64,000 nucleotides of DNA from Haematococcus lacustris (lineage: Eukaryota; Chlorophyta; Chlorophyceae; Chlamydomonadales; Haematococcaceae). Shown one piece after another: positions 41,645-59,654 of this stretch. The notes beneath the pieces are model-generated. The model saw only the letters and a list, made by a program, of their open reading frames with translations, searched no databases and was not told the origin of the DNA. Each line of letters opens with the position of its first letter. The stretch's first letter is position 1. The DNA is taken from assembly GCA_030144725.1 (NCBI GenBank), contig JASKMD010000024.1, forward strand, positions 3,153,076 through 3,217,075, given 5' to 3'. The position numbers were made by a program, and so were the translations under genes.

Positions 41645-41978
41645 TGCTGCTGCTGCAGGGCTTTAAAGGTCACAGGGTGCTTCACACATACGGATGGCGG
41701 TTGGTCCGGATTTGACCCGTATTACTTACGGATATACGTGCGTAAGTATTACCACCCGGATATCCGTAACTTACCCCGTATTGCCACAGCCCTGCATACA
41801 GTCTAAATTAGGCTAAAGAGATCAAAGGTATCTAAAATGTAGTTGCAAGCCAAAAGAGGACAGCCAAGACGTTTGAATGCAGCCCCCTTGTTTGCTACAA
41901 CGCCCTGCAATTCTTTGGTTACGAGGCCGAGCTGGGTCATTGGCGTCATTGAAGAAATGGTGACAGAGATGTAACGCC

Positions 41979-42126
41979 ATGCAGCGTTTGCCACTCCGCG
42001 CTGGCTCTCGTGCAGGTGCAGCGCATTGGAGGTGTTCCGCCGCGACGATGAGGATAGATAAAGCGGCTGTGAGCGTTGGGGATAGACTGCCATTGATGCC
42101 CGCAGCGTTCTCATCGCAACCAATGC
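41979..42126 (+). CDS. possible transit-peptide exon of the KAS gene
   Basis: An ORF starting MQRLPLRAGSRAGAAHWRCS runs to QPMQ before a GT donor at 42127. It is Arg/Ala/Ser-rich with few acidic residues, like a chloroplast transit peptide, and lies upstream of the first certain KAS exon. I could not verify a connecting exon or phase, so the link is conjecture. Confidence 0.3.
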
Positions 42127-42528
42127 AGGTAGTGTGCTGCTGCATTGAGCAGAGCTTGAGCCCGCAATCAGCTTAAAATCACACTGCGCAGAATCCGCGA
42201 GTCCGCGAGCGGTTGCACTCCGCGCGGGGCCAGCGCCCAAAGGCTACCAGCACGGGATCACATTCGACGGAGGTGTGCGGCCAGCCGCAGGCTTGCATGG
42301 GCTGCACAGCACGACCCAAATCACTAGGTCGTGTAACCCGCCTACTACATCTAAAGCACCCTCCCTGAGCATGTGCTCCTCGGCATCTTTGCCCAGCCAA
42401 TTACTACAGAAGAGCTGCACAGTCGACACCAGTGATTGATGGTGCTGCCGCTGACACTTCATTGTTGCACATCATGCCTGCTCTGCCGTCATGATGATGC
42501 CCTGATGGTTGCTCTTGGTGTCGTAGCA

Positions 42529-48928
<6,400 letters not shown>

Positions 48929-49678
48929 ACAACCACAATTGCGGCGTTGGGCCTTTAGAGCGTTCCCCTTGACCCTACACCAGGGGTACATGAGTTAAAC
49001 GACCAAACTAGTCAGTTATCAGACTTAACCTAGTTTAAGGCCATCTAGTCGAGTTGAACGAACCTAGTTTAACTAGTGTGGCATCATCATGCACCTTGGT
49101 CAGAGAAAGAGGCAATCCCAGGCACAGCCCAAGGTTTTGTGCCTGTGCAAGCTATGTTACAGCCTCAAGTCCTTGGTGCCAGTGCACATCCGATGCGCCA
49201 ACTCGCATGTCACACTCGAAGGTTTCGCTGAGGGACCGCGAAGGAAATGAGATTGCCCCGCCAAACTGGCATGATGCATATAGCAGCCAGGAGCAGCCAG
49301 GAGCAGCCAACAGCAAATCGCAGCTACAAGCCAGCCAGCCGTCGCCTGCCAGCAGCCACCACTGATGATAGACTGTGTGGCTTGAAGCTCACAGCATGCG
49401 CGACCAGCCATAGCAAACATACGGTCCAGCGAAAGGAGCAAGAGGAAGAAAAGCAAAGTGAAAGGTGCGCTGTGAACTAGCTAGCGAGATAACAACTTGT
49501 CGTTTTGCTAGGACGGGGGCCCCATTTGAGATCGATGAGGAAGAGGATTAGGAGGATGCCCCCGCACCTTGCACCTTGCACCTTGCCATGTCTAACATGC
49601 CCATTACTCGTTTGTTGCTCTGCACAACATTAGCGCACGAGCCAGGAAGTGCAGCCAAGGGAAGCAGCTAGGCAGCGC
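48929..49678. other. spacer up to second gap, with dispersed repeat edge
   Basis: A mirrored AACTAG/CTAGTTTAA-rich patch occurs at 48995-49075. At 49588-49678 the dispersed repeat shared with 15138-15232 begins and is cut by the gap. No gene is supported. Confidence 0.5.
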
Positions 49679-50178
49679 NNNNNNNNNNNNNNNNNNNNNN
49701 NNNNNNNNNNNNNNNNNNNNNNNNNNNNNNNNNNNNNNNNNNNNNNNNNNNNNNNNNNNNNNNNNNNNNNNNNNNNNNNNNNNNNNNNNNNNNNNNNNNN
49801 NNNNNNNNNNNNNNNNNNNNNNNNNNNNNNNNNNNNNNNNNNNNNNNNNNNNNNNNNNNNNNNNNNNNNNNNNNNNNNNNNNNNNNNNNNNNNNNNNNNN
49901 NNNNNNNNNNNNNNNNNNNNNNNNNNNNNNNNNNNNNNNNNNNNNNNNNNNNNNNNNNNNNNNNNNNNNNNNNNNNNNNNNNNNNNNNNNNNNNNNNNNN
50001 NNNNNNNNNNNNNNNNNNNNNNNNNNNNNNNNNNNNNNNNNNNNNNNNNNNNNNNNNNNNNNNNNNNNNNNNNNNNNNNNNNNNNNNNNNNNNNNNNNNN
50101 NNNNNNNNNNNNNNNNNNNNNNNNNNNNNNNNNNNNNNNNNNNNNNNNNNNNNNNNNNNNNNNNNNNNNNNNNNNNNN
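49679..50178. other. assembly gap (500 N)
   Basis: Exactly 500 unknown bases; true size unknown. It removes the C-terminal half of a Fanzor gene. Confidence 1.
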
Positions 50179-50955
50179 GCCGGCTGAGCTTGCTGCTGCC
50201 AGGTGCTGGAGGTGGGGCTTGATCGGTGCTAGCCACCACTCTGTGTCACGGCGGGCATTGTTCAGGCCACTGCCATGCTTGACCTGGCCCTTGGTCAGCT
50301 TCCACCGGCGCAGCTGGTCTGCCAGCAGCTGGCCTGGCGTCGGATCCCACACCCCTGAGGCTGCACTGACTGCCTGGGTGACGCCGGGGTCAATGCCTAC
50401 CCCAATCTGAGTGGCTGGGTTAAACACCAACTGCCGTATTGCAGCTAGGCCCTTGCCAATGTGGGGCAGTCCCAACTCATGGGCCGCTACATCTGCTGCA
50501 CCTGGGGCTGCCGCTGGGCTGCTGTTGCTGCTAGAGGGGCCTGCTGCTGAGGGTGGAGCAGGAGGGGTTGGGAGGGGGCGGGTGTAGTGCACACATACAC
50601 TGACACCATCAGTCTCTACCGTCCTCTCGAACTCAAAGCCTTGGTTGGCCAGCTTGCCTGTGCTGAACCACCTGTCCCAATGGTTGCTACGGGCTGGCTC
50701 TGCGGTGAACACCTTTGCTGTCTCCCTTGTGAGCCCCAGCTGCTGGCACACCCCATGCAACACCCTGCTGTCCACCTTGACGAAGTGCACCCCTACCCTG
50801 GCCAAGGGGGTGAGGGTGAAGGGGGGTGGGCAGGTCAGGACCCTAGGACCTACCCTACGCCCGCCACGCTTTGGCGGCCCTGGCACGGGTGGGGTGGGGG
50901 GTGCTAGGACCTGCGCTGTGATGAACAGAAGCGATGTGAGCAGCGCGGAGCTCAC
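50179..50955 (-). pseudogene. lineage-B Fanzor (TnpB-like nuclease), N-terminal half cut by gap
   Basis: The minus-strand frame from 50955 is open to the gap. After a Pro-rich start it reads HFVKVDSRVLHGVCQQLGLT, then FERTVETDGVSVCVHYTRP and an Ala/Ser/Pro linker. RuvC-I follows in ATQIGVGIDPGVTQAVSAAS, where the Asp of GIDPG is the expected catalytic residue. The TDGVS..V...RP block and the position of RuvC-I align with lineage A (TVDTDGVTISVMFLRP and WLGVDAGKTN). The sequences otherwise differ strongly, hence a separate lineage. Whether the gene is intact cannot be judged because RuvC-II/III lie in the gap. The C-terminal fragment at 820-1140 is of the kind expected for this lineage. Confidence 0.65.
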
Positions 50956-51409
50956 TGGACTGCACAGTTGCAGCGGACCACACTGCGACTACGACGAACC
51001 TTGTTTTCGCGGGCTTTCAATCGGAAGCGGCTCTTGCCCCGCGGCACTTGGGCGCTTCCTCGGAGGCATCGCGCCACTAGGCTCATATCTACTAACACCT
51101 GCTGATACCTACTTATACCCTGGAGGCGATGTCTCTTACTCTCGCACCTCCAAAGGGCACCTCCAAAGGGCACTTTCAAAGGGCGCTGCCGGTGCAGGGC
51201 TGTACACACACAGTATTGCGACAATCGGCAGTGGTTTTGTCCCTGCATCCCTATCTGCATAGCGGTCGCTTGCCATGACAACATTGGGATATCCTGCCTG
51301 CCCATCCTGCCTTCTTTTTACATGCTCCTGATTGCGCCACCTTAGTCACATCACCTTAACTTCCTGGCTGCTGCGTGGGGCCTGTGGGGTCTTGCAGCAT
51401 TACACAGCA

Positions 51410-51458
51410 TAGGCATAAGAATGGTATAGGATAGCATAGCATAGGATAGCATAGGATA
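51410..51458 (+). repeat. ATAGCATAGG short tandem repeats
   Basis: Five to six imperfect AGCATAGGAT units. Confidence 0.85.
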
Positions 51459-53301
51459 GGCACGAGGCACCGCCCCGGCATCTTACACAACATGGGAAAC
51501 AGTGACAGCCTGTTGGGAGGTAGTGGGAGATACTTGGAGATCACACACTGAAGTTACCTGCTGTCCAGCCACCACCAGGCTGTAGCTGTGGGGTGGGATT
51601 GGTTGCCTTGCACACGGCCATGTTCTTTTGGGGCTGGGGGAGCCTGATGGTGCTAGCTCTAGGCAGGTGTCAGCCATCCGCGTTGCTTTCACTATTTAGG
51701 CCTCTGCCAATCCTGAGTCTGTAGTTCTTACCGCCATACTGCCTGCCGTACTTCTGCCTCTTGTTGTGAGAGGCGACAGGAAGCCATGGGGTGCTTGGCT
51801 TCCTTTCCCCTCTCTCTTGCAGCCTAGGCTCATGCTGTACCCACTGTGGGCACTGCTTGCATATTGGTACGTCTGCACAAGACTGTCTAAGGGCCATGGT
51901 CCCTCCTATGCTTCCTGCAGGTGTGGGGTATGCCATCTCCCTCGCAGGCTTTGCATGGTAAGCCCTGGTCTGTGCAAGGTCTGAGCCATGCACACCACTG
52001 GGTTTGATGTTTGTTCATGTTGCATTGGCTTATTCAGCCATGGTACACAAGGTTGAGACAGCTTACAGCATTACAAAACCAAGCATCGACCCAAGACCAA
52101 GTACCAAGCCATCTGCACACGCTTACACACACGCACCCATTACGGCTGGTGTCAATGCTGCCTCAGGTACAACCAGATCAAGATGACCCAGATTGCACAA
52201 GCTGCAGAGGCCAAGCCTGTCAAGACCAGCAGTTGAGCTGATCTCTGCACTCCTAGTGTCGGGCACCGGCACCAGCCCCATTAGTGCATGATTACCTCCC
52301 ACAGGAGGATACTTGGGCCATCACCCATAGACATCTGACTCTGACACCGCCAGAAGCATGTTTGGCCTGCAACAGCGGGGTCACATGCTGTTCACAATGC
52401 CTAGTGTGTGACTCATGCAATCACAGGCTGATGGTGGTGTGTGTCACGTGGGAGTAATTATAGTAGTTATCGGTCAATACACTATGCATGACACTGGTAG
52501 TAGTGGCAATGCTGCTTATCATCCCTATTGATCGTGTGACATTGGCTCCTTGTTGCCTTCAACTATGCGCAACGCACTCTGTGTCTAGGTGCACATGTTT
52601 CAGGATGTGTCTGGATGAAACGGTCGTAAAGGTGTGAAACTAACGTGGGCTTGACTGACCTGCAGCACTTGCCCAGAGCCGCCCTTCATCTTGAGCCTGT
52701 AGCAAGCCTACAATTCTGGCTTTTGAGCCTGGCGCCTGGCGAAAGCATGTTAACCCTCATTTTTATGAGTAGGCAGTGCCCTCCTAAGCACCGTTGCAAT
52801 GGCCAGCCTGGGGTATGGCTGCTTGGCTTCGCTCGCATGAAGCTTGAACACAATGATTGGCAGGCAGCAAAGGTCGGGGTGGCATTGGATGACAAAAGTG
52901 CGTGCAACGGTGCTCAGAGTCTCCTATGGCTCATGTACACTCGGACCTCCGCACATGAGACAGACGCGCCTTTCGATCCGCTCAGGCAAGGGAGGCCAAT
53001 GGTGCCAGTGGTGCCAGCAACTGACGCCAAACCCGTGTAGCTGCGTGCACACTCACAAGCTGCTGCCATGAGGCCAAGCTTCCGTAACATTCTGATTTCT
53101 CTACCCTACATTGCAGCCATCTCTGGCATCACCTGTCAGTATGCAATGTTCTTCACCAACCTAATGCATGCCCGCCTTTGGAATGCACTGCAGATTGCAT
53201 GTTGCGCATTTGAAATTGCAGCCAGGACTGTCGCCGGGCGCTGGGAAGCTGGGATGGGGTAGCGGCATGTAGCGGATGAGTGGGCTCGGAGTTACAGTCG
53301 C
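51459..53301. other. region with unassigned possible exons
   Basis: Several short segments look codon-like but cannot be joined into a gene. On the plus strand, 51823-51890 (LMLYPLWALLAYWYV, a possible membrane span after acceptor CTCTTGCAG) and 52169-52235 (YNQIKMTQIAQAAEA, ending KPVKTSS and a stop, after acceptor GCCTCAG) could be the last exons of one gene. On the minus strand 51670-51993 is also open and basic. I assign no function. Confidence 0.25.
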
Positions 53302-56086
53302 ATGGAAACCGAGCTAGTTGGGCGCGCGGAGGAGCTCGCCGCGAACTTGAAGCGCGCCCGCCACATCAGCCTGAAACCCGACTGGGTTGCAGCATGCCTT
53401 CAATTCCTCGAGTCTAGCCAGCAGCAGCGCCGAGGCCCAGCTTTGGAGGAAGCAGTACTTGCACAGGCACTGCTCAGTGACTTCAACGCATCGGGCGCAG
53501 GCACCTTACCGATGGACCTGAAGGTAGGGTTGGCCCCCAGTACCATGCTGTCATGTGCATGCCTGGCAGGCCCAACCGTTGACAGCTCTTGCAGACGTAC
53601 CACAGGCGGCTGCTGGAAGGAAAGCACGTGCTGCAGGTTGACGAGATCAGTAACCTTGCCGCGCCAGCCAAAGACAGGTGTGCTCCATGCAGTCATTTGC
53701 AGCACATGGCCATACATTGCTGTGCTGGTGGCCGCATGACTGGGTATACTGACCAAGGCCAGCATGCTACTTCGTTGAGGAGTAGTTTGGAAGCCCTGTA
53801 AATACCTTTGGCAAAGAAATTACATGTATGGAAGGGGGTTCGTGGGTGCATGAGTGCAGATACCAAGATAGATCTGAGGGACGCTGCCTGAAGCTGCACC
53901 TCACAGATGGTGCGTAGCCTCACGTACACAATTGCTAGCCTCCGTAGGCAACACTGCTGCTTGTGCTTCTGCTTCAGCTGCAGCTGCAGCTTCAGGTCCA
54001 GCTTCCCTTCAGCTCACCAGCTGCATCCACCAGCTGGGCAGGGTCAGGCAGATGTTGAGAGCTGCTGGTGATAGCAGCTGGGCAGTGCACGGTGTGAAGG
54101 GGAGCAGCTAAGGCAGCAGATGAAGGCAGCCGGTCAAGGCCTCTGGCTTTCAGCTGAGTAGGTTGACAGCCAGGCACAACGCCGGCACCATCATCATCAT
54201 CAACATCATAACATGGCAACCCCCTATTGGTGCCTGTCGCCTGCTGTACCACACATCCTATGGTATCCTGCCATGCAACTGAGCGCAGGCGGTGCATTGC
54301 TGTTGTCTGCTGTGGCAGGGCGGTGCCATGTGTTTGGCATCGAGTACCGGCACATGCCCAGCCTTAGCTGGGACTGCCCTGCCGGCTGCAAGGTGAGGTG
54401 CCGGGCCTAGGCAGCTGTGTGAGGGGCGCTGGAGGGCAGATGATGACCCAGTGGGTCAGCGCTGTCATGCACAGCGCAGCTCAGCGCAGCTCAGCATATG
54501 CTCTTACGTTGGGATTTCTGTGGAGCAGCGAGGTGGTGGGCAAGTCTATGAGGGCGTGCAGAACTCCTTACCGTGATGTTAACCGCTGTGCACAGCACCT
54601 CAGCAGCCACCACCCCCTGCACCCAACACTCTCTCCCTGGTGCCACATAGCTAAATACCCAGGCCCTGCTGTTTGTTGCTATGTGGTGCACAAGATGTGC
54701 CCCGGCCCTCCAGGAAGTGCTATATGGTGTGTGGCATGTGCCAGGCACCTACGCCTAATCTGCTCATCATCATCATCACCTTCACCATCATCGTCATCGT
54801 TACGGATGCTAGATGATGATGGTGGTGATGATGGTGCTGATGGTGGTTATGATGTTAGTGGTGATGATGGTGGTGATGATGACGAGGTTCAGCTCAGCTG
54901 GGCAGATGCTCCATGGTGATGATGATGAGGGTCATCATCACTGTGGGCTGTGTGCTGTAGTGATGTGTGATGAAGCGCTGGAGGTGATGGTGATGGTGAG
55001 GCACGCTGTGGGCCACAGGTGGTGGTGGAGAACGTGGCGGTGCGGCGCGGTGTCCTCCTGCTGCAGACTGAGAATTGCGCAGTGCTGGGGGGCCAGGTAG
55101 ACCGGCTGGAGCAGGCCAGGCAGCGGGCGGTGGCCTGCTGGAACAAGCCTGCAGGTGAGATGGGACAGGGGACAGGGGACCAGCTCCTGGGCTGCTGCTC
55201 TGTGCTGCTGTGGCTCGTGGTGTGAGACAGAGCCAGGCTGTCAATGGTGCTGGCTGCATGGCCTAAGTTAGATATGTAGAGAGAGCCTGTCAGCCTGAGG
55301 TGCCCTGCCCGCCCGCCCGCCCGTTCCAGCCCGCCCATTCCAGCCCGCCGGCCCGCTCCTGCCGGCCCGTTCCCGCCCGCCTGTTCTCGCCCGCCCGTCC
55401 GCCCGCCCTGCTGACCCCTTCCCTGCGCTGCTCGCAACTTTGCTAGGCGGGCGTTCCCGGGAGCATGGCCCCCGGCCTGTTGTGGCGGAGTCCATTGCAG
55501 CGGCCTGGGCAGACCCTGCCCCGGACCCTACAGCAGCAGCACCACCAGGCCCTGGCGGCGTGGCGACTGGATCAGCAGTGCCAGCGGCTGGATCAGCAGG
55601 ACCAGCTGCTGGACCCCCCAATATGGGTGCCATTATGGGTGTGGCGGGTGCACCTACAGCTGGAGCCAGGGCTGGTGGGCCTGAGGTAGCAGTTCAACTT
55701 GCAGCCAGCTCAGCTCGTGCAGATGGCCTAATTAGGCACAACAGCTCAGCACCTGTCACCCTCACAGGCGCAGGCACAGCAGGCAGCAGTGCCAACCCAG
55801 CCCCTGCTGGCCTCCGCCCTTCCTTACCAGCCCAGCCATCAGCAGCTGTGTCGCAGGGCTTGAACGGAGGGAGGGGCCCCGTAATCCACGGCGGGGGAAT
55901 GCCAGGGGCAGTGGGTGGCACAGCAGCAGCAGGGGCAGCGAGGGCAGCCGGGGCGGCAAGGGCGTCAGGGTCATACAACAGTGGAGCAGGAGTGGGTACA
56001 TGGCCTGAGAATGGTTACCACACCAGCTATCAGCCACAGGGCCAGCTACATAAGCAGCTGCCACAACAACAGCCTCACCGGCAGCT

Positions 56087-56119
<33 letters not shown>

Positions 56120-57568
56120 GTGGCCACAAGGGCAGTCAGACCAGCAACAGGGGCAGCAGGGGCAGCGACCCCCTCATCTGCTACACCACACCACTTTCCC
56201 TTCAGGGTCAGGGCCAGGGCCCGCCCCCCTCCACAGCAACATGCAGCAGCCAGGAGGCATCCTAGGCCCTGGAGCAGACCCCCCTGGCCCTAGGCCCTGG
56301 CAAGCCTCACGCCAGCCCCACCCTGCCCCAGCTCCCTCCAGCCCCCCCCATGCAGAGATCATTGACGACTCAGACGACTGCATCTTACACTCCCCCGACC
56401 ACGAACCCCTCCCCCTGGAGCCAGGCCCATCCGCCCATCGCCCGCCCACAGCCAGGGGTGTGATGTCGGGCCTCATGCCCAGCCACCCTGCAGGGTTGCG
56501 GTCATCCATGCCACTAGCACCGCTGCACCCAGATACTGAGGCCTGCCCCATGGACCTACAGCCCCCAGACACTGGCTCAGGCTCCAGGGAGGCCCTGTGT
56601 GGCGAGGGCTGGCAGGACCCTGGCCTGGTGGCTGCAGCTCTATCAAAACCTGCTGCCAGCACTGCTGCCCTGGGGTTTCGAACCCGGGACCTCCCACACG
56701 GGGCTGGGGCAGGGGTGGGGGCCGCGTGGGAGGGTGGGGAAGGGCTTGGAGCTGGGGTGGGGACAGGCAGCCCGGACAGCCTGATGGGGTGGGAGGAGGG
56801 CGCAGAGGAGGAGGGAGGGGCTGTTGGTCATGAAGCTGCCAGGCAGTTGCCAGGCAGCCGCCCTCCACCCCCTGCCACCTCCAATCTTCCTGGAGGGGCT
56901 TCTGATGCCCCTGGTGGAGCAAGCAGGACCAGCCATGCATGCAGTAGCGCCTCCCTAGCCGTGCCCAGAGCCGCTTCACCCTCAGCAGGACCCACACACC
57001 CCGCATCAGACATACACATGTCAGCAGCAGCGGCCACCCCCCCTCTTGGCCCCTACCCACCCCCCACCCAAACTTCCCCCACCGCTGCGTTTGTAGCCAG
57101 CAGCCAGCAGCCTACCCCTGCTGCCTCCCCGCTGCCATATGGCTGTGTGCCGGGCAGCTGGCAGGCAAGAGCCCTGCTGAATCGCTCCAGGCGGCGCAGC
57201 GCAGCAGCAGGTGGCACCCCTTTGACTGGGTTCACCCCTGGGGCTGGGGGCGGCCTCCCTGTTGGTGTGGGAGTCAGGTTCAATACCCAGGTCCTCGGCC
57301 AGCCCCTGGGGCAGCAGCTGGGCCAGGAGCCAGGGGCGGCAGGGAGGGCACATACCCAGGACGAGAGGGGGCCACGCCTCCATGACCCCACCCCCCAGCA
57401 GCAGCAGCAGCAGCAGCAGCTGGGAGTTGGGTCAAGGGAAGAGGCAGGGTCAGGCTGGGGAGCAGGTGGCCCGCTACAAACCCGGGGGGTTGTGGTCATT
57501 GATTTAGAGAGTGATGAGGAAGGGGGGCTGGGGGGGTCACCTAGCAGCAGACAACAGCAGCAGGGTGA

Positions 57569-57599
<31 letters not shown>

Positions 57600-59005
57600 G
57601 GTCAGCAGCAGCAGCAGCAGGGTCAGCAGCAGCAGCAGCAGCAGGTTCACGGTGCACAGAATGGGCTGGGGTGGCAGCAGGGGCAGGAGCAGGGGTTGGG
57701 GCATGGTCAGGGGCAGGAGTGGGGAGACAGTCACGCTCGTGACGGGTGGGAAGAGCCCCCCTCGGAGCCACTGCAACCACATGACTGTGTGGACCGAGTA
57801 GGTGTGCGCCATGGCCCGGGCCCTGCTGACAACCAGGCCCAGCAGCATCAGCAGCAACAGCAGCAACAGCAGCAGCAGCAGCAGCAGCAGTTGATGGAGG
57901 TAGACCAGGAACAGCAGCAGTGGCAGCAGGGGGGCCGCCCCCTTACACCAGCACCACCCTCCAGCTCAACTCCAGCCCACCCCTGCCTAGCCTCCTACAG
58001 CCATCCTGCCCCACAGCCTGACCCTGGCCCTCCAGCCCACCACCGCTTCCTGCGCCCCTCCTCCCCTGTGCCCGTCACGTGCCTATGGCTCCTGGACAGG
58101 GGCTGCCTGCCCCTCATGTGCAAGGGGCAGCTGGGGCATGGCCAGGGGCAGCAGGGGCAGGGCGAAGGGCAGCAGGGCCAGGGGCAGCAGGGGCAGGGCC
58201 AGGGGCAGCTGGTCCAGGTGCTGGGCACCCTGCAGAGTGTGTCACCCTACTTGGCCAGCATTGAGGACGGCACGGGGTATGTGGAGGTGTCCCTAGGCCG
58301 GGACCTGGAGCTCCTGCCTGGTGAGCTAGGAGCTAGCTGGAGGGGGACCAGTCAGGTGGCCTGGGTGGTGATGCTGGCGGCAGCTTGCACCAGTGTGGGT
58401 CTTCTTGCCTGTCCTCCTCTTCTGTCCTCTCCCCTGCCTTATTGCGGGTAAGGAAATGCAGTTGCGGCTATGGAGGCGTGGAGTGTAGGTGGCGGTGGCG
58501 CTTGGGATGAACACGATGGTCCGCCTCCCTGGTTGCTCGCTCTTTCAACGCAGGGCATGACGTCACGTGCCATTGACGATCTGTTCGATGTCGCCTCGCA
58601 GGGTTTACCTCTGGTATGCTCCAGGACTTTGCCCGGGACCCTGCGCAAGCAGCCGAGGCCCAACGATCCTCGCAAGCAGCGGCTCAGCGGTTGCGAAACT
58701 TTCACGGCCTTATGACGTTGCGCTTACCCGATAGCTTTTCCACAGCAGCATCGGCAGGAGTTGAAGACTCAACTCCGCAATGCGCGGGCCGTACACCGGC
58801 ACAAGAGGTGTTTGGAGATTTCGCTAACAGCCCATCCGGGCCGGTGGCGTCCCCGGTGGCGCACCGGCAAGCCGGTGCCGCGTGGAGCAGCGTGTCGCTG
58901 GTCGACCTGGTTGAGGCTCGCGACGCGGGTGTGTTGAGAGATGCCCTGGAGAGCATTCGACAGACATGGCAGGATGCCCAGCCAGACTTGATCAAAACGC
59001 TTTGA
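53302..59005 (+). CDS. RMI1: RMI1, OB-fold subunit of the BLM/RecQ-TOP3 dissolvasome, with giant linker
   Basis: Confident exons are 53302-53523, 53595-53677, about 54283-54392, 55019-55154, 55447-58320 and 58602-59005. One phase between exons 2 and 3 does not fit, so a small exon is probably missed there. The N-terminus HISLKPDWVAACLQFLE is the RMI1 helical start. GKHVLQVDEISNLAAP, VFGIEYRHMPSLSWDCPAGC and VAVRRGVLLLQTENCAVLGG form the OB1/DUF1767 core that binds TOP3. A second OB-type piece is VLGTLQSVSPYLASIEDGTG, then GYVEVSLGRDLELLP, spliced to GFTSGMLQDFARDPAQAAEA and LRNFHGLMTLRLPDSF. RMI1 stimulates TOP3 in dissolving double Holliday junctions in the nucleus. The two parts are separated by about 850-900 residues rich in Gly, Pro and Gln, encoded by one 2.9-kb exon, which contains SUMO-interaction-like motifs and poly-Gln tracts. 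Confidence 0.85.
54765..54990 (+). repeat. ATC/GAT simple repeats in RMI1 intron
   Basis: ATCATCATC tracts switch to GATGATGGTGAT tracts, forming an inverted simple-sequence patch capable of folding back. Confidence 0.8.
55300..55410 (+). repeat. GCCCGCCC-rich tract before RMI1 large exon
   Basis: Repeated CCCGCCCG and TTCCAGCCCGCC units form a long C-rich stretch just upstream of the acceptor at 55446. Confidence 0.8.
56085..56118 (+). repeat. (CAG)n tract coding poly-Gln in RMI1
   Basis: One of several CAG/CAA runs (also 57400-57420, 57554-57642 and 57843-57890) that encode Gln tracts in the RMI1 linker. Confidence 0.85.
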
Positions 59006-59654
59006 TCTGCATCATGGAATCATGGAATGACATCATGGAATCCATATGATAAAGGGGCCTTAGCCCGTGGCAGGAAGCAGCAGTAGTCACTTGTGGTCGG
59101 AGCCCTATGTGGGACGCTGACCGCTGTTATTCAAGGATATTTCATAGCCGCTGGCGTGTGTAGGTCTTGAGAAATAGGGTTCTGTATGTTGGTGATGTGG
59201 AGCCTGATCGCAGCGCATCCACGGCCTAATCGTGCTTGCCCCTGGCAGCGAAGGCGAGGGTATCAAACGGTTTCGTCAGAGCAACTGATTATCAAATCAG
59301 ACCAACCACATGATCTCGCTGTGCTGTCGTGGTCGTCCTGACAGTGAGGTGTGCCAAAACACACGGTTCAATCCATGCTAGCCTCAAGGGTGGCAATAAG
59401 TTTACACAACAGGTGCAGGAGTGGCCAGAAGCAGCTGCATTGCTTGGGCAAACTAGGATTGGGTCATGCCTGCATGTCAACAGTTCACCCCTCCTCCTGA
59501 ATCCTGGATGCAAGTAGGCATGCATCCAAGCATGCCTGGACTAAGCATCCTAAGCATCTAACATCCAACATCAACAACATCAACATCAATCAGCTCTCAG
59601 TCTAAGACCCTGGCTCAGTCTAAGATCCTGGCTGAGCATTCACAATTGGGCAGC
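59006..59654. other. spacer between RMI1 and Cys-rich gene
   Basis: No gene found. It includes a triplicated ATCATGGAAT motif just after the RMI1 stop and AACATCAACATCAA repeats near 59560-59590. The two genes converge on it, so it should hold both 3' ends. Confidence 0.4.

Larger units (their letters stand above)
37483..41794 (-). mobile_element. hAT-like DNA transposon derivative interrupted by a copia element
   Basis: The left TIR is CAGGGCTGTGGGATACGG. The right TIR, read inward on the minus strand, is CAGGGCTGTGGCAATACGG. Both flanks are CATACAGT (37475-37482 and 41795-41802), a perfect 8-bp target duplication. Without the 3.25-kb copia insert the element is only about 1.06 kb, so it is non-autonomous. 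Confidence 0.85.

Noticed and set aside
41803..42240. Minus-strand ORF of 145 codons upstream of KAS
   Set aside because: No recognisable domain, and it overlaps the possible KAS transit-peptide exon; I prefer the plus-strand reading but trust neither fully.
58470..58715. Separate small gene starting MEAWSVGGGG
   Set aside because: The following sequence is better explained as the last RMI1 exon after the acceptor at 58601, in a different frame; the ORF spans that splice site.
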